DNA of 8,647 bases, from assembly GCA_039934455.1 (NCBI GenBank), contig JBDTMF010000180.1:1-8647 (forward strand), in the 5' to 3' direction. Source of the DNA: DASQFQ01 sp039934455. GTDB lineage: Bacteria; Actinomycetota; Thermoleophilia; Solirubrobacterales; Solirubrobacteraceae. Under the pieces are notes generated by a model that ran no database searches, was not told the origin of the DNA, and saw only the letters and a list, made by a program, of their open reading frames with translations. This document shows, piece by piece, positions 1 through 5,986 of this stretch; position 1 is the first letter of the stretch, and each line of letters opens with the position of its first letter. Made by a program: the position numbers and the translations under genes.

Positions 1-274
1 GCAGGTTCTTCTCGATGTCGTAGGAGAGCGCCTTCAGCGGCGAGACGTAGACGAGGCGGGTGCGCTCATCGCCGGCGGTCGGCTCGGCCACGAGGCGGTC
101 GAGCGCCCACAGGAAAGCGGCCAGCGTCTTGCCCGAGCCGGTCGGCGCGGAGATGAGCGCGTGCTCGCCCGTCGCGATGGCGGGCCAGGCCTGCGCCTGC
201 GCCGCTGTCGGCTCCGCGAAGGCACGCGTGAACCACTCGCGAACCTGGGGTGTGAATGCAGACAGCGGCATCAT
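1..274 (-). CDS. Lhr-family ATP-dependent DEAD/H-box helicase, N-terminal fragment
   Basis: This is the first 91 codons of a superfamily 2 helicase; the rest lies beyond the left edge. Visible in order are a Q-motif-like stretch (PTAAQAQAW, residues 22-30), the Walker A/motif I APTGSGKT (43-50), and a motif Ia block VSPLKALSYDIEKNL (77-91). The wording of motif Ia is characteristic of Lhr-type (long helicase-related) proteins, which are 3'-5' DNA or RNA:DNA translocases linked to DNA repair in actinobacteria. That role is family knowledge, since the winged-helix and Lhr-core domains are outside the window. Two adjacent ATG codons (274-272 and 271-269) are possible starts, and neither has a clear Shine-Dalgarno sequence. 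The gene diverges from the DUF4394 gene across 60 bp. A different DEAD/H helicase subfamily is possible but less likely. Confidence 0.85.
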   Translation of the reverse strand, partial: MMPLSAFTPQVREWFTRAFAEPTAAQAQAWPAIATGEHALISAPTGSGKTLAAFLWALDRLVAEPTAGDERTRLVYVSPLKALSYDIEKNL

Positions 275-334
275 CCAAGGGTACGGAACGCGGGGGGCGA
301 AGGTACGAAACCTCCACGCTGTCCTCCGGTTCTC
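275..334. promoter_or_regulatory. Divergent intergenic region (helicase / DUF4394 unit)
   Basis: These 60 bases separate the divergent start codons of the helicase gene and the DUF4394 gene, so they should hold the promoters for both. No convincing -10/-35 pair or ribosome binding site was recognised on either strand. The call rests on gene orientation alone. Confidence 0.3.
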
Positions 335-1468
335 ATGGCCATGCTCCGCCTCTCCATCGCGCTCTTCGTCTCCGCCCTCCTGCTCGTCGTGCTCGCGACG
401 CCCGCCCCCGCGGCGGAGCGCTTCGCAGGCCTCACCGAACGCGGCCGGCTCGTCGGCTTCACGAGCCAGAACCCGTTCGCGCTGACGAAGCCGGTCACCG
501 TCGGCGGGCTCGCGGCCGGCGAGCGCCTCGTCGCGCTCGGGAGCGCGGCGCGCGGCGTCGTCGCGGTCGGCTCGAGCGCGCGGCTCTACGCCCTCGACCC
601 GGCGACCGCGCAGGCGACGGCGATCGGCCCCCCGTTCCCGCAGGGGCTGCGTGGCGCGCGCTTCTCGCTCGCCGTCGCGCCCGGCGCCGTCCGCGCCCGG
701 CTGCTCTCCGACGTCGGCCAGGACCTCGTCGTCGATCTCGCCACCGGGGTCACCGCGGACGGCCCCGGCCTGCGCCGCGAGCGCGACGGTGCGCCGGTGC
801 GGCCGGCCGCCGACATGACGCCCGACGGCAGCCTTGTCGGCGTGCAGATCAACCCGGACGTGCTGCTGCGCGAGCTCGTCCGCGGGAGCACCACGATGGC
901 CCAGCTCCCCTTCACGAGGCCAAAGGAGATCCCGTTGGGCGAGCCGCTGGGCTTCTCGCTCGGCAGCGACGGCAACGGCTACGTGATCGCGGTCGCGGCC
1001 GAATTCCAGCGCGACCGCCAGTCCGTGCTCACCGTCATCGACCCCTCGACCGGCAACCGCTCCAAGCCGCTCTCGCGCAGCGTCCAGTTCTTCGGGCGCC
1101 GGATCGGCGCGTTCACCGCCCTCGGCCGGGTCGCGCCCGACCGCACGCCCGCCCGCGCGCGCTTCCTGCTGCCGAAGCGGGTCTCCGTCCGCGCGCTCCT
1201 GGAGCGCCGGGTGCTGCCGCTCCGCGTGCGCACGAACGAGGCCGGGCAGATCACGGTGGGGATGCGGGTGCACGGGAAGTCCGTCGGCTTCACGTTCGAG
1301 ACCCGCGACACGCCGGGCCTGTTCCGCTTCACCCACTTCGCGTGGACCAACCGTGACAGGGCCCGCATCCGCGCGTGGGCCGGCGCGCGGCTCCGGCTCA
1401 GGATCAGCGTCAACGACCTCAAGGGCAACGACCGGCGCGTGGTCCGTACCGTGCGGTTGACGCGGTAG
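335..1468 (+). CDS. Secreted DUF4394-domain protein with C-terminal beta-domain
   Basis: The product is 377 aa from ATG 335; ATG 341 would remove two residues. The frame is open further upstream, but the stretch from 335 encodes a good Sec signal peptide: a short basic start, hydrophobic core LSIALFVSALLLVVLA, and a likely cleavage site after PAPAA near residue 27. Residues about 28-250 match the DUF4394 pattern, with repeats of the kind FAGLTERGRLVGF, SSARLYALDPATA and ARLLSDVGQDLVVDLATG, which suggest a beta-propeller-like fold. Residues about 280-377 form a separate domain ending NDLKGNDRRVVRTVRLTR, a type of beta-sandwich tail common on exported proteins of Thermoleophilia (inference). 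DUF4394 has no established function. The stop codon directly abuts the ATG of the next gene, so this is probably the first gene of an operon with the SH3-like protein and the sigma factor. Its biochemical role is unknown. Confidence 0.75.
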   Translation: MAMLRLSIALFVSALLLVVLATPAPAAERFAGLTERGRLVGFTSQNPFALTKPVTVGGLAAGERLVALGSAARGVVAVGSSARLYALDPATAQATAIGPPFPQGLRGARFSLAVAPGAVRARLLSDVGQDLVVDLATGVTADGPGLRRERDGAPVRPAADMTPDGSLVGVQINPDVLLRELVRGSTTMAQLPFTRPKEIPLGEPLGFSLGSDGNGYVIAVAAEFQRDRQSVLTVIDPSTGNRSKPLSRSVQFFGRRIGAFTALGRVAPDRTPARARFLLPKRVSVRALLERRVLPLRVRTNEAGQITVGMRVHGKSVGFTFETRDTPGLFRFTHFAWTNRDRARIRAWAGARLRLRISVNDLKGNDRRVVRTVRLTR

Positions 1469-1732
1469 ATGCGACGCTCGCTGGTCGCCGTGCTGCTCAT
1501 CTCGGTCCTCGTCACCCCCGCCCTTGCCGTACCCGCCTCCGCGTCCACGCGGAGGCTGTGCACGCGCTCGGCCGCGCTGCGCGACTCGCCCGAGGGCTTC
1601 GTGATCGCCCGCCTCTACCGGCCCCAGCGGCTGCGCTACGTGCGCCGCAGCGCGAATCGCCGCTGGGCCCTGGTCCGGACCCGCGCCGGCGTGGCGGGCT
1701 GGATCCGCTACCGGAGCCTGTGCCGTGCTTGA
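1469..1732 (+). CDS. Small secreted SH3-like (SH3b) protein
   Basis: An 87-aa exported protein. Residues 1-26 are a signal peptide: MRRS basic start, hydrophobic VAVLLISVLV, and a cleavage site near PASAS. The mature part is only about 60 residues and reads as one bacterial SH3-like domain: a TRSAALRDSP opening strand, then VIARLYRPQRLRYV, then a RWALVRTRAGVAGWIRYRSL ending in which GW-I/V is the usual SH3b signature. Cys31 and Cys85 flank the domain and could form a disulfide. The ATG follows the upstream TAG with no gap, and the 3' end overlaps the sigma factor start by 8 bases, so the three genes are probably translated in a coupled way. A similar SH3-like domain ends the sigma gene product downstream. 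SH3b domains often bind cell-wall peptides, but no ligand can be read from this sequence. Confidence 0.7.
   Translation: MRRSLVAVLLISVLVTPALAVPASASTRRLCTRSAALRDSPEGFVIARLYRPQRLRYVRRSANRRWALVRTRAGVAGWIRYRSLCRA
1713..1716 (+). promoter_or_regulatory. Shine-Dalgarno for the sigma factor gene
   Basis: GGAG lies 8 bases upstream of GTG 1725, inside the 3' end of the SH3-like gene. It supports GTG 1725 as the sigma factor start and the 8-base overlap of the two genes. Confidence 0.5.
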
Positions 1733-3150
1733 GCTGCGACGGCAGACCGCCGACGATCAGGCGCTGATCGAGGCCTTCCGCGGCGGCGACGATGCGGCCT
1801 TCGGCCGCATCCACGAGCGCCATCACGCGGCGCTGGAGCGCTACGCGCGCAAGGTGCTCGGCCGCGGCGCCCAGCACGCCGAGGACGTCGTGCAGGAGGC
1901 GATGCTGCGCGCGAGCCGCGCGCTGCGCCGCGACGACCGCCACATCGAGCTTCGCCCGTGGCTGTACCGGCTCACGCGCAACTGCGCGCTCGACGAGCTC
2001 GCGCGCGTGCGCACCGACAGCGTGAGCTTCGACGACGCCGAGGACTGGGGCGTGCTGCGCGCGCCCGAGGCGACCGAGCCGGAGGCGGCGGTCGAAAGCC
2101 GCGGCAAGGTCCGCGACCTCCTCGGCGACCTCGCCGGCCTGCCGGCGCAGCAGCGCCACGCGCTGCTGCGACGGGAGGTCGACGGCGTCTCGCACGCGGC
2201 GCTCGCCGACGAGCTGGGCGTCACCCCGCAGGCGACGAAGAACCTCGTCCACCGCGCGCGCACCAACCTCGTCAAGCAGCGCGACGCGCGCTCGAGCGAC
2301 TGCCGCAGCGTGCGCGAGGACCTGCTCGAGGCGCACGACGAGGGCCGGCGCGCCTCGGCCGCCACGTACCGGCACGTGCGACGTGCAGCGACTGCCGGCA
2401 CTCCGCACCGGCCTGCGCGCCACGCGCCGCGCCGCGGCCATCCTGATGCCGATGCCGCTGCTGATCGTGGCCTACGGGCTGCTCACCGGCAAGGCCGCCG
2501 CCGCGACTGCCAAAGGCGCGATGGTCAAGTCGGCCGCCACGGCCGCGGCGGGTGTCGCGTTGACGGCGGGCGCGGTCGGGGTCGGCGTGCAGGTCTTCGG
2601 CCCGGGCGAGCCCGCCCCGCAGTCGGCGTCGAGCCGAGCGCTGCCCGCGGGTGGGCTGGCCAAGGGCGGCAAGATCCCGGCCGGCACTGCGATCGTCCGC
2701 AGGACGGTCACGCTCGGCCGCGCCGGCGCGGCCACCGTCACGCTGCCCTGCCCGCCCGGCCTGCGCGTCGCCGACCTCATCGGCGCCCGCGGCGCGAGCG
2801 CGACCTACGCGCGCGGCACCGTCGTCGGGGTCAGTCGCAGCGCGACCGTGCTCGTCTCGACCCGGCCCGCCGCGAGCACGACGTCCGCGGTCGTGACCGT
2901 GCTCTGCAAGCGCCCCGACACCTCGGGCTCGATCGTCGCCGGAACGCCGCAGGGACGCGCCGCGAGCGGGAGCACGCTCCACGTCCAGGTCACCCGCGCC
3001 GAGCTGTTCCGGCGCCCCGGCGGTGCCGCGGTCGGCTCCGTGCGCCTCGGCCAGCCGGTCCGCGCGAGCGGCAGCGTTCGCCACGGCTGGCGCAAGATCA
3101 TGACGGATACGGGCGAGCCGGGCTGGGTGCGCGCCGGTGTGGTCGGCTAG
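1725..3150 (+). CDS. ECF sigma factor with ZAS-membrane-SH3 extension, frame apparently broken at 2379-2404
   Basis: The N-terminal part is a sigma-70 family ECF factor. Sigma region 2 spans about residues 12-95, with DVVQEAM (54-60) and RPWLYRLTRNCALDELAR (77-94). Sigma region 4 spans about 128-185, with the helix-turn-helix HAALADELGVTPQATKNLVHRAR. A linker then leads to H217. In the literal sequence this frame stays open to a stop at 3411-3413 (562 codons), but beyond residue 219 it is low-complexity R/G/A/H text typical of an off-frame reading. The expected continuation is found in two other frames: TCSDC at 2381-2395, then RTGLRATRRAAAIL from 2404 to the stop at 3148-3150. Restoring one base near 2380 and one near 2402 gives H-V-R-T-C-S-D-C, an H-x3-C-x2-C ZAS motif, and a protein of about 475 aa. 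It starts at GTG 1725, 8 bases inside the upstream gene. Whether the break is a mutation, a sequencing error or recoding cannot be told from the sequence. Confidence 0.75.
2383..3150 (+). CDS. Membrane-anchored SH3-like sensor portion of the sigma gene (separate frame)
   Basis: This frame holds the C-terminal half of the sigma gene product. A GTG at 2383 could in principle start it as a separate 255-aa protein. Coding-like sequence begins near 2404 and is followed by a hydrophobic segment AAAILMPMPLLIVAYGLL (about residues 17-34) and a second, weaker, alanine-rich one (about 50-68). The remainder would lie outside the cell. It has a beta-domain with two cysteines (TLPCPPGLRVADL and VVTVLCKRP, a possible disulfide), then a glycine/serine-rich linker and a terminal SH3-like domain (RAELFRRPGG ... 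GWRKIMTDTGEPGWVRAGVV). That domain resembles the small secreted protein encoded at 1469-1732. The likely role is to hold or sense for the sigma factor at the membrane (inference from the fused architecture). If the frame break is real, this half may not be made, or may be made independently. Confidence 0.6.
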   Translation: MQRLPALRTGLRATRRAAAILMPMPLLIVAYGLLTGKAAAATAKGAMVKSAATAAAGVALTAGAVGVGVQVFGPGEPAPQSASSRALPAGGLAKGGKIPAGTAIVRRTVTLGRAGAATVTLPCPPGLRVADLIGARGASATYARGTVVGVSRSATVLVSTRPAASTTSAVVTVLCKRPDTSGSIVAGTPQGRAASGSTLHVQVTRAELFRRPGGAAVGSVRLGQPVRASGSVRHGWRKIMTDTGEPGWVRAGVVG

Positions 3151-3234
3151 ACGGGGCGTTCGCGGCGGGCGCCGGCGAACGTCAACGGACGCTGGGTAGG
3201 AGCGCGGGTTCGGCCGGTGGTCAGCGATCTGGCC

Positions 3235-3284
3235 GGACAAGTCCCCGGTCGGCGGCACGCGGCCCGGCCCGTGGGGACTTCCTC
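3235..3284. repeat. Palindromic element, copy A (possible terminator hairpin)
   Basis: Arms AAGTCCCC (3239-3246) and GGGGACTT (3273-3280) are perfect 8-bp complements. Inside them GGTCGG (3247-3252) can pair with CCGGCC (3264-3269), including one G-U pair. The result is a stem of about 14 bp with a 3-base bulge (3270-3272) and an 11-base loop. The outer left arm starts GGAC. No U-run follows. Its place between convergent genes fits a bidirectional terminator, but a second copy exactly 61 bp away suggests a repeated element. Confidence 0.55.
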
Positions 3285-3295
3285 GGCTCCTGCAC

Positions 3296-3345
3296 GGATA
3301 ACTCCCCAAGCCGCCGCGAGAACGGTGGCGAGTGGGGACCTATCG
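3296..3345. repeat. Palindromic element, copy B
   Basis: The left arm GGATAACTCCCC (3296-3307) and right arm GGGGACCTATCG (3334-3345) are complementary at 9 of 12 positions; TCCCCA/TGGGGA (3303-3308 and 3333-3338) is the perfect core. CGCC and GGTG inside the element can extend the stem with one wobble pair. Each arm lies exactly 61 bases from the matching arm of copy A, while the sequence between the arms has diverged. This indicates an old tandem duplication or selection on the arms. Confidence 0.5.
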
Positions 3346-3409
3346 GGTCGGCGCTCACCACTCCGCTGGATCCCTCGCTTCCCTCCGCAGCGCAGTTTGC
3401 CCTTCGCTT

Positions 3410-4609
3410 CTAGGCGACGACCGGCGGCATCAACGTCCTCCGCCTCGCGAACGCCACCGCCGCCCCGACTGCCGCGGCGCCGGCCGCGATCAGGAACGCG
3501 AGCCGCCAGCTCGACGCTTCGACGATCCCGCCCGCCATCGCGGAGCCGATCGCGATGCCGCCCACGAAGGCGGTCACCGGCCAGGTATAGGCCTCGGTGC
3601 GCGATCCCGCCGGCGCCACCCAGCCGATCAGCTCGTTGCGGGTGGCCAGCAGCGGCGCGATGAACATGCCGGCCGGGAGGACGAGCAGCGCCATCACCGG
3701 GACCGACGTCGCGGCGGCGAGCGGCAGCAGGGCGACCGGGAGCAACGCGGTCACCGCGAGGTGGACGCGCTGCAGCGGCGGGCGGCGATGCCAGGCGCCG
3801 AACGCGAGCCCGCCGGCGGCGCTGCCGATCGACCACACCGCCAGCAGCACTCCCGCCAGCGCGCGCGAGCCCTCGGCGTCGCTGAACGCGGGCAGCGTGA
3901 CCTCGCAGATCCCGATCCCGATGCCGGCGGGCAAGGACGTCAGCACGAGCGAGCGCACGCCGGGCGAGGCGAGCGCGCCGAGGCGGCCCGCGGCGGCGCG
4001 CGCCTCGTGGTCGGGGCGGACGGCGCGTGACGGCGCCTGCGCGGTGAACGCGATCGTCCCGAGCATCACGCTCGCCGCGGAGACGATCAGGGCCCCCGCG
4101 GGTGACGTGGCGGCCGCGATCAACGCGGTCAGCAGCGGCCCGGCGATGAAGATCAGCTCGGTCGTCACGGAGTCCAGCGCGTAGGCGGCGGGCAGGAGCT
4201 CGGGCTGCTCGCGCAGCAGCGAGGGCCACATCGAGCGCAGCACCGCGGAGGTGGGCGGGATCGCGAACCCCGCGGAGAGCGAGCAGGCCAGCAGCACGGC
4301 CGTCGGCGCGCCCAGCTCGGTCAGGGCGACGATGCTGCCGAGCGCGGCGGCGTGGACGAAGGCCAACGGCACGAGCACGCGCCGCTGGCCGAAGCGGTCG
4401 ACGAGCCGGCCCTGCACCGGCGCGCCGACCCCGGAGCCCGCGGCGAGCCCGCCCGCGACGATGCCCGCGACCGCGTAGGAGCCGGTCTGCTCGCGCAGGT
4501 AGAGGATCAGCGCCAGCGCGTTGATGCCGATCGGGAAGCGCGCCAGCCAGGTGGAGGCGACCAGCGTCGCGACATGCGGGACGCGCAGGACCTCCGCGTA
4601 GCGCCTCAC
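3410..4609 (-). CDS. MFS transporter, 12-TM-type
   Basis: A 399-aa integral membrane protein of the major facilitator superfamily. It has the usual two halves of alternating hydrophobic segments, with a charged, alanine-rich cytoplasmic loop near residues 192-208 (APSRAVRPDHEARAAAG). MFS motif A is GRLVDRFGQRR (67-77), after the second membrane segment. The length of about 400 aa is normal for an intact family member. It starts at GTG 4609-4607, whose last two bases belong to the TGA stop of the glycosylase gene (GTGA overlap), and GAGGAG lies 8 bases upstream. It is the third gene of the TetR-UDG-MFS unit, which favours a drug or small-molecule exporter controlled by the TetR protein. The substrate cannot be deduced from sequence. 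Confidence 0.88.
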   Translation of the reverse strand: MRRYAEVLRVPHVATLVASTWLARFPIGINALALILYLREQTGSYAVAGIVAGGLAAGSGVGAPVQGRLVDRFGQRRVLVPLAFVHAAALGSIVALTELGAPTAVLLACSLSAGFAIPPTSAVLRSMWPSLLREQPELLPAAYALDSVTTELIFIAGPLLTALIAAATSPAGALIVSAASVMLGTIAFTAQAPSRAVRPDHEARAAAGRLGALASPGVRSLVLTSLPAGIGIGICEVTLPAFSDAEGSRALAGVLLAVWSIGSAAGGLAFGAWHRRPPLQRVHLAVTALLPVALLPLAAATSVPVMALLVLPAGMFIAPLLATRNELIGWVAPAGSRTEAYTWPVTAFVGGIAIGSAMAGGIVEASSWRLAFLIAAGAAAVGAAVAFARRRTLMPPVVA

Positions 4610-5292
4610 GCGAACGGCTCCTCAGCCAGCGCGCGCGCCCGCACGAGCACGTCGTCGAGCATCGCCGGGGTCAGCTTGCCGGTGAACGTGTTCTGCTGGC
4701 TGGGGTGGAAGCAGCCGAGCAGGCGGCCGTACTCGGCGCCGTGCCCGAAGCGCGGCCGCGGGCGGGGCGGCGGCCCGTCGGCGAGCGCCGGGATGCGCAG
4801 CGCCGCGTCCCACGCGAAGGCGCCGAGGCAGACGACCACGCGCGGTGTGGCGATCAGGTCGAGCTCGCGCTCGAGCCAGCCCGCGCAGCGCTCGCGCTCC
4901 TCCGGCAGCGGCTTGTTGGCCGGCGGCGCGCAGCGCACGGCGGCGGTGATGAAGCAGTCGCGCAGCTCGAGGCCGTCGTCGCGGTGCACCGAGGTCGGCT
5001 GGTTCGCGAAGCCGGCGCGGTAGAGCCCCGCGAACAGGAAGTCGCCGGAGCGGTCGCCGGTGAAGATGCGGCCCGTGCGGTTGCCGCCGTGCGCGGCGGG
5101 GGCGAGCCCGAGGACCAGGACGCGCGCCGCCGGATCGCCGAAGCCGGGGATCGGCCGGCCCCAGTACTCCTCGTGACGGAACGCCGCGCGCTTCTCGCGC
5201 GCCACCGTCTCGCGCCACTCCACCAGCCGCGGGCACGCGCGGCATGCCGTCACCTCCGCCTCGAAGGAGGCGAGCGCTGCGGCGTCGCTCAA
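4606..5292 (-). CDS. Family 5 uracil-DNA glycosylase (UdgB type)
   Basis: A 228-aa base-excision repair enzyme that removes uracil, and in this family also other deaminated bases, from DNA. The active-site block GLAPAAHGGNRTGRIFTGD (62-80) is the family 5 form, distinct from the family 4 GEAPG block. C17-x2-C20, C121 and C136 are placed as the four ligands of the 4Fe-4S cluster found in families 4 and 5. The C-terminal HPSQQNTFTGKL (196-207) is the conserved DNA-contacting motif. The start chosen is TTG 5292-5290, overlapping the TGA of the TetR gene as TTGA; it gives MSDAAALASFEAEVTACRACP and a normal family length. A GTG 13 codons further in is an alternative but would leave only two residues before the first cluster cysteine. 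The 3' end overlaps the MFS start by GTGA. The enzyme should act in the cytoplasm on chromosomal DNA. Confidence 0.9.
   Translation of the reverse strand: MSDAAALASFEAEVTACRACPRLVEWRETVAREKRAAFRHEEYWGRPIPGFGDPAARVLVLGLAPAAHGGNRTGRIFTGDRSGDFLFAGLYRAGFANQPTSVHRDDGLELRDCFITAAVRCAPPANKPLPEERERCAGWLERELDLIATPRVVVCLGAFAWDAALRIPALADGPPPRPRPRFGHGAEYGRLLGCFHPSQQNTFTGKLTPAMLDDVLVRARALAEEPFA
4618..4623 (-). promoter_or_regulatory. Shine-Dalgarno for the MFS gene
   Basis: GAGGAG on the minus strand lies 8 bases before GTG 4609, inside the last codons of the glycosylase gene. It supports the GTGA-overlapping start of the transporter. Confidence 0.55.
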
Positions 5293-5945
5293 GCCGCGCT
5301 GGCGCGCGGCGGCGCCGCTCCCACCAGGCCGAGGATCAGCCGCTCGAGGACCGGCTCGAGCTCGCCGATGTCCGCGGGCTCCTTGGTCCGGATCTGGCGT
5401 GACGCGAGCTCGACGATCGCGCCGACGATGGCGAACGCATCGTGCGGTGAGGCGAGCCGGCCCACGAGGCCGGCCTCCGCGTCCGCCTGGTTCGCCTCGT
5501 CGATGAAGGCGGCCACACGCGAGAGCGCGGTGTCGCGGCGCTCCGCGGCGCGCGGGCCGGCGCCGATGATCTCGCCCAGCAACGTCTGCGCCTGGTCGGG
5601 GAAGGTGTCGATGACCCCGAGGAACGCACGGACGGACGCGCCGACCCGACCCTGCGGCGTGTCGCCGCCGTGCTGCATCGCGGCCTGCGCGATGCCCTCG
5701 ATCACGGCGTCGATCGCGGCGTCGAAGAGCGCCAGGATGCACTCCTCCTTGTTGCCGAAGTGCTCGTAGAACGTCGCCTTCGACATCCCGGCCTCGCGTG
5801 CGATCGCCTCCGCGGTGGCGTCGGCGAAGCCGTTGCGGGCGAAGACGGCGGAGGCGGCCGCGAACAGCCGCGCGCGCTGGCGGTCCTGCCGGACCTCGAG
5901 CGGCGGCGCGTGGCGTCCTCTGGGTGCGGTCTCCTGCTCGCCCAC
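5289..5945 (-). CDS. TetR/AcrR-family transcriptional regulator
   Basis: A 218-aa one-component repressor. Residues about 24-70 form the TetR N-terminal DNA-binding domain: RLFAAASAVFARNGFADATAEAIAREAG, followed by the hallmark recognition helix MSKATFYEHFGNKEEC (54-69). The C-terminal 130 residues are an alpha-helical ligand-binding/dimerisation domain that does not identify a ligand. The start is GTG 5945-5943, since no ATG precedes the DNA-binding domain in this frame; GAGG lies only 3 bases upstream, so initiation signals are weak. It is the first gene of the unit with the glycosylase and the transporter, and it diverges from a lipoprotein gene across 41 bp. TetR regulators next to exporters usually repress their own operon, which is the likely role here (inference). 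Confidence 0.9.
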   Translation of the reverse strand: MGEQETAPRGRHAPPLEVRQDRQRARLFAAASAVFARNGFADATAEAIAREAGMSKATFYEHFGNKEECILALFDAAIDAVIEGIAQAAMQHGGDTPQGRVGASVRAFLGVIDTFPDQAQTLLGEIIGAGPRAAERRDTALSRVAAFIDEANQADAEAGLVGRLASPHDAFAIVGAIVELASRQIRTKEPADIGELEPVLERLILGLVGAAPPRASAA

Positions 5946-5986
5946 GGTCCTCGATGGTAGATGGAGGGACTAACCTCTGGCCTCGC
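5946..5986. promoter_or_regulatory. Divergent promoter region with possible TetR operator
   Basis: These 41 bases separate the TetR gene and the lipoprotein gene. GGTAG (5956-5960) and CTAACC (5970-5975) form an imperfect inverted repeat with one base missing, centred in the gap, and could be an operator. TAACCT (5971-5976) resembles an actinobacterial -10 hexamer for the lipoprotein gene and would put the transcript start almost at its ATG. Both readings are weak. Confidence 0.3.

Larger units (their letters stand above)
3151..3409. other. Gene-free region between convergent genes
   Basis: These 259 bases lie between the stop of the sigma gene's membrane portion and the stop of the MFS gene on the other strand. 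No plausible gene was seen, although the sigma reading frame is technically open through it. The main content is a pair of related palindromes at 3235-3284 and 3296-3345, annotated separately. The stretches 3151-3230 and 3346-3409 show nothing recognisable. Confidence 0.7.

Noticed and set aside
1512..2441. Long minus-strand open frame (309 codons) opposite the sigma gene
   Set aside because: Its valine/alanine/arginine-rich text mirrors the codon bias of the opposite strand; no motif is seen and the sigma domains on the plus strand are clear.
2272..3309. Long minus-strand open frame (345 codons) opposite the sensor portion
   Set aside because: Low-complexity G/R/A/D sequence caused by the high GC content; it also crosses the palindromic region.
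2404..3413. Continuation of the sigma factor frame as a genuine 340-residue C-terminal domain
   Set aside because: The frame is open to 3413, but its text is R/G/A/H/D-rich with no domain pattern, while the frame of 2383-3150 shows membrane segments, paired cysteines and an SH3-like end.
4705..5769. Long plus-strand open frame (354 codons) opposite the glycosylase and TetR genes
   Set aside because: It lies antisense to two well-supported genes and has no recognisable domain.
5954..5986. Upstream ATG start for the lipoprotein (11 extra residues)
   Set aside because: The extension contains acidic and aromatic residues before the basic start of the signal peptide and has no ribosome binding site; ATG 5987 gives a standard lipoprotein signal.
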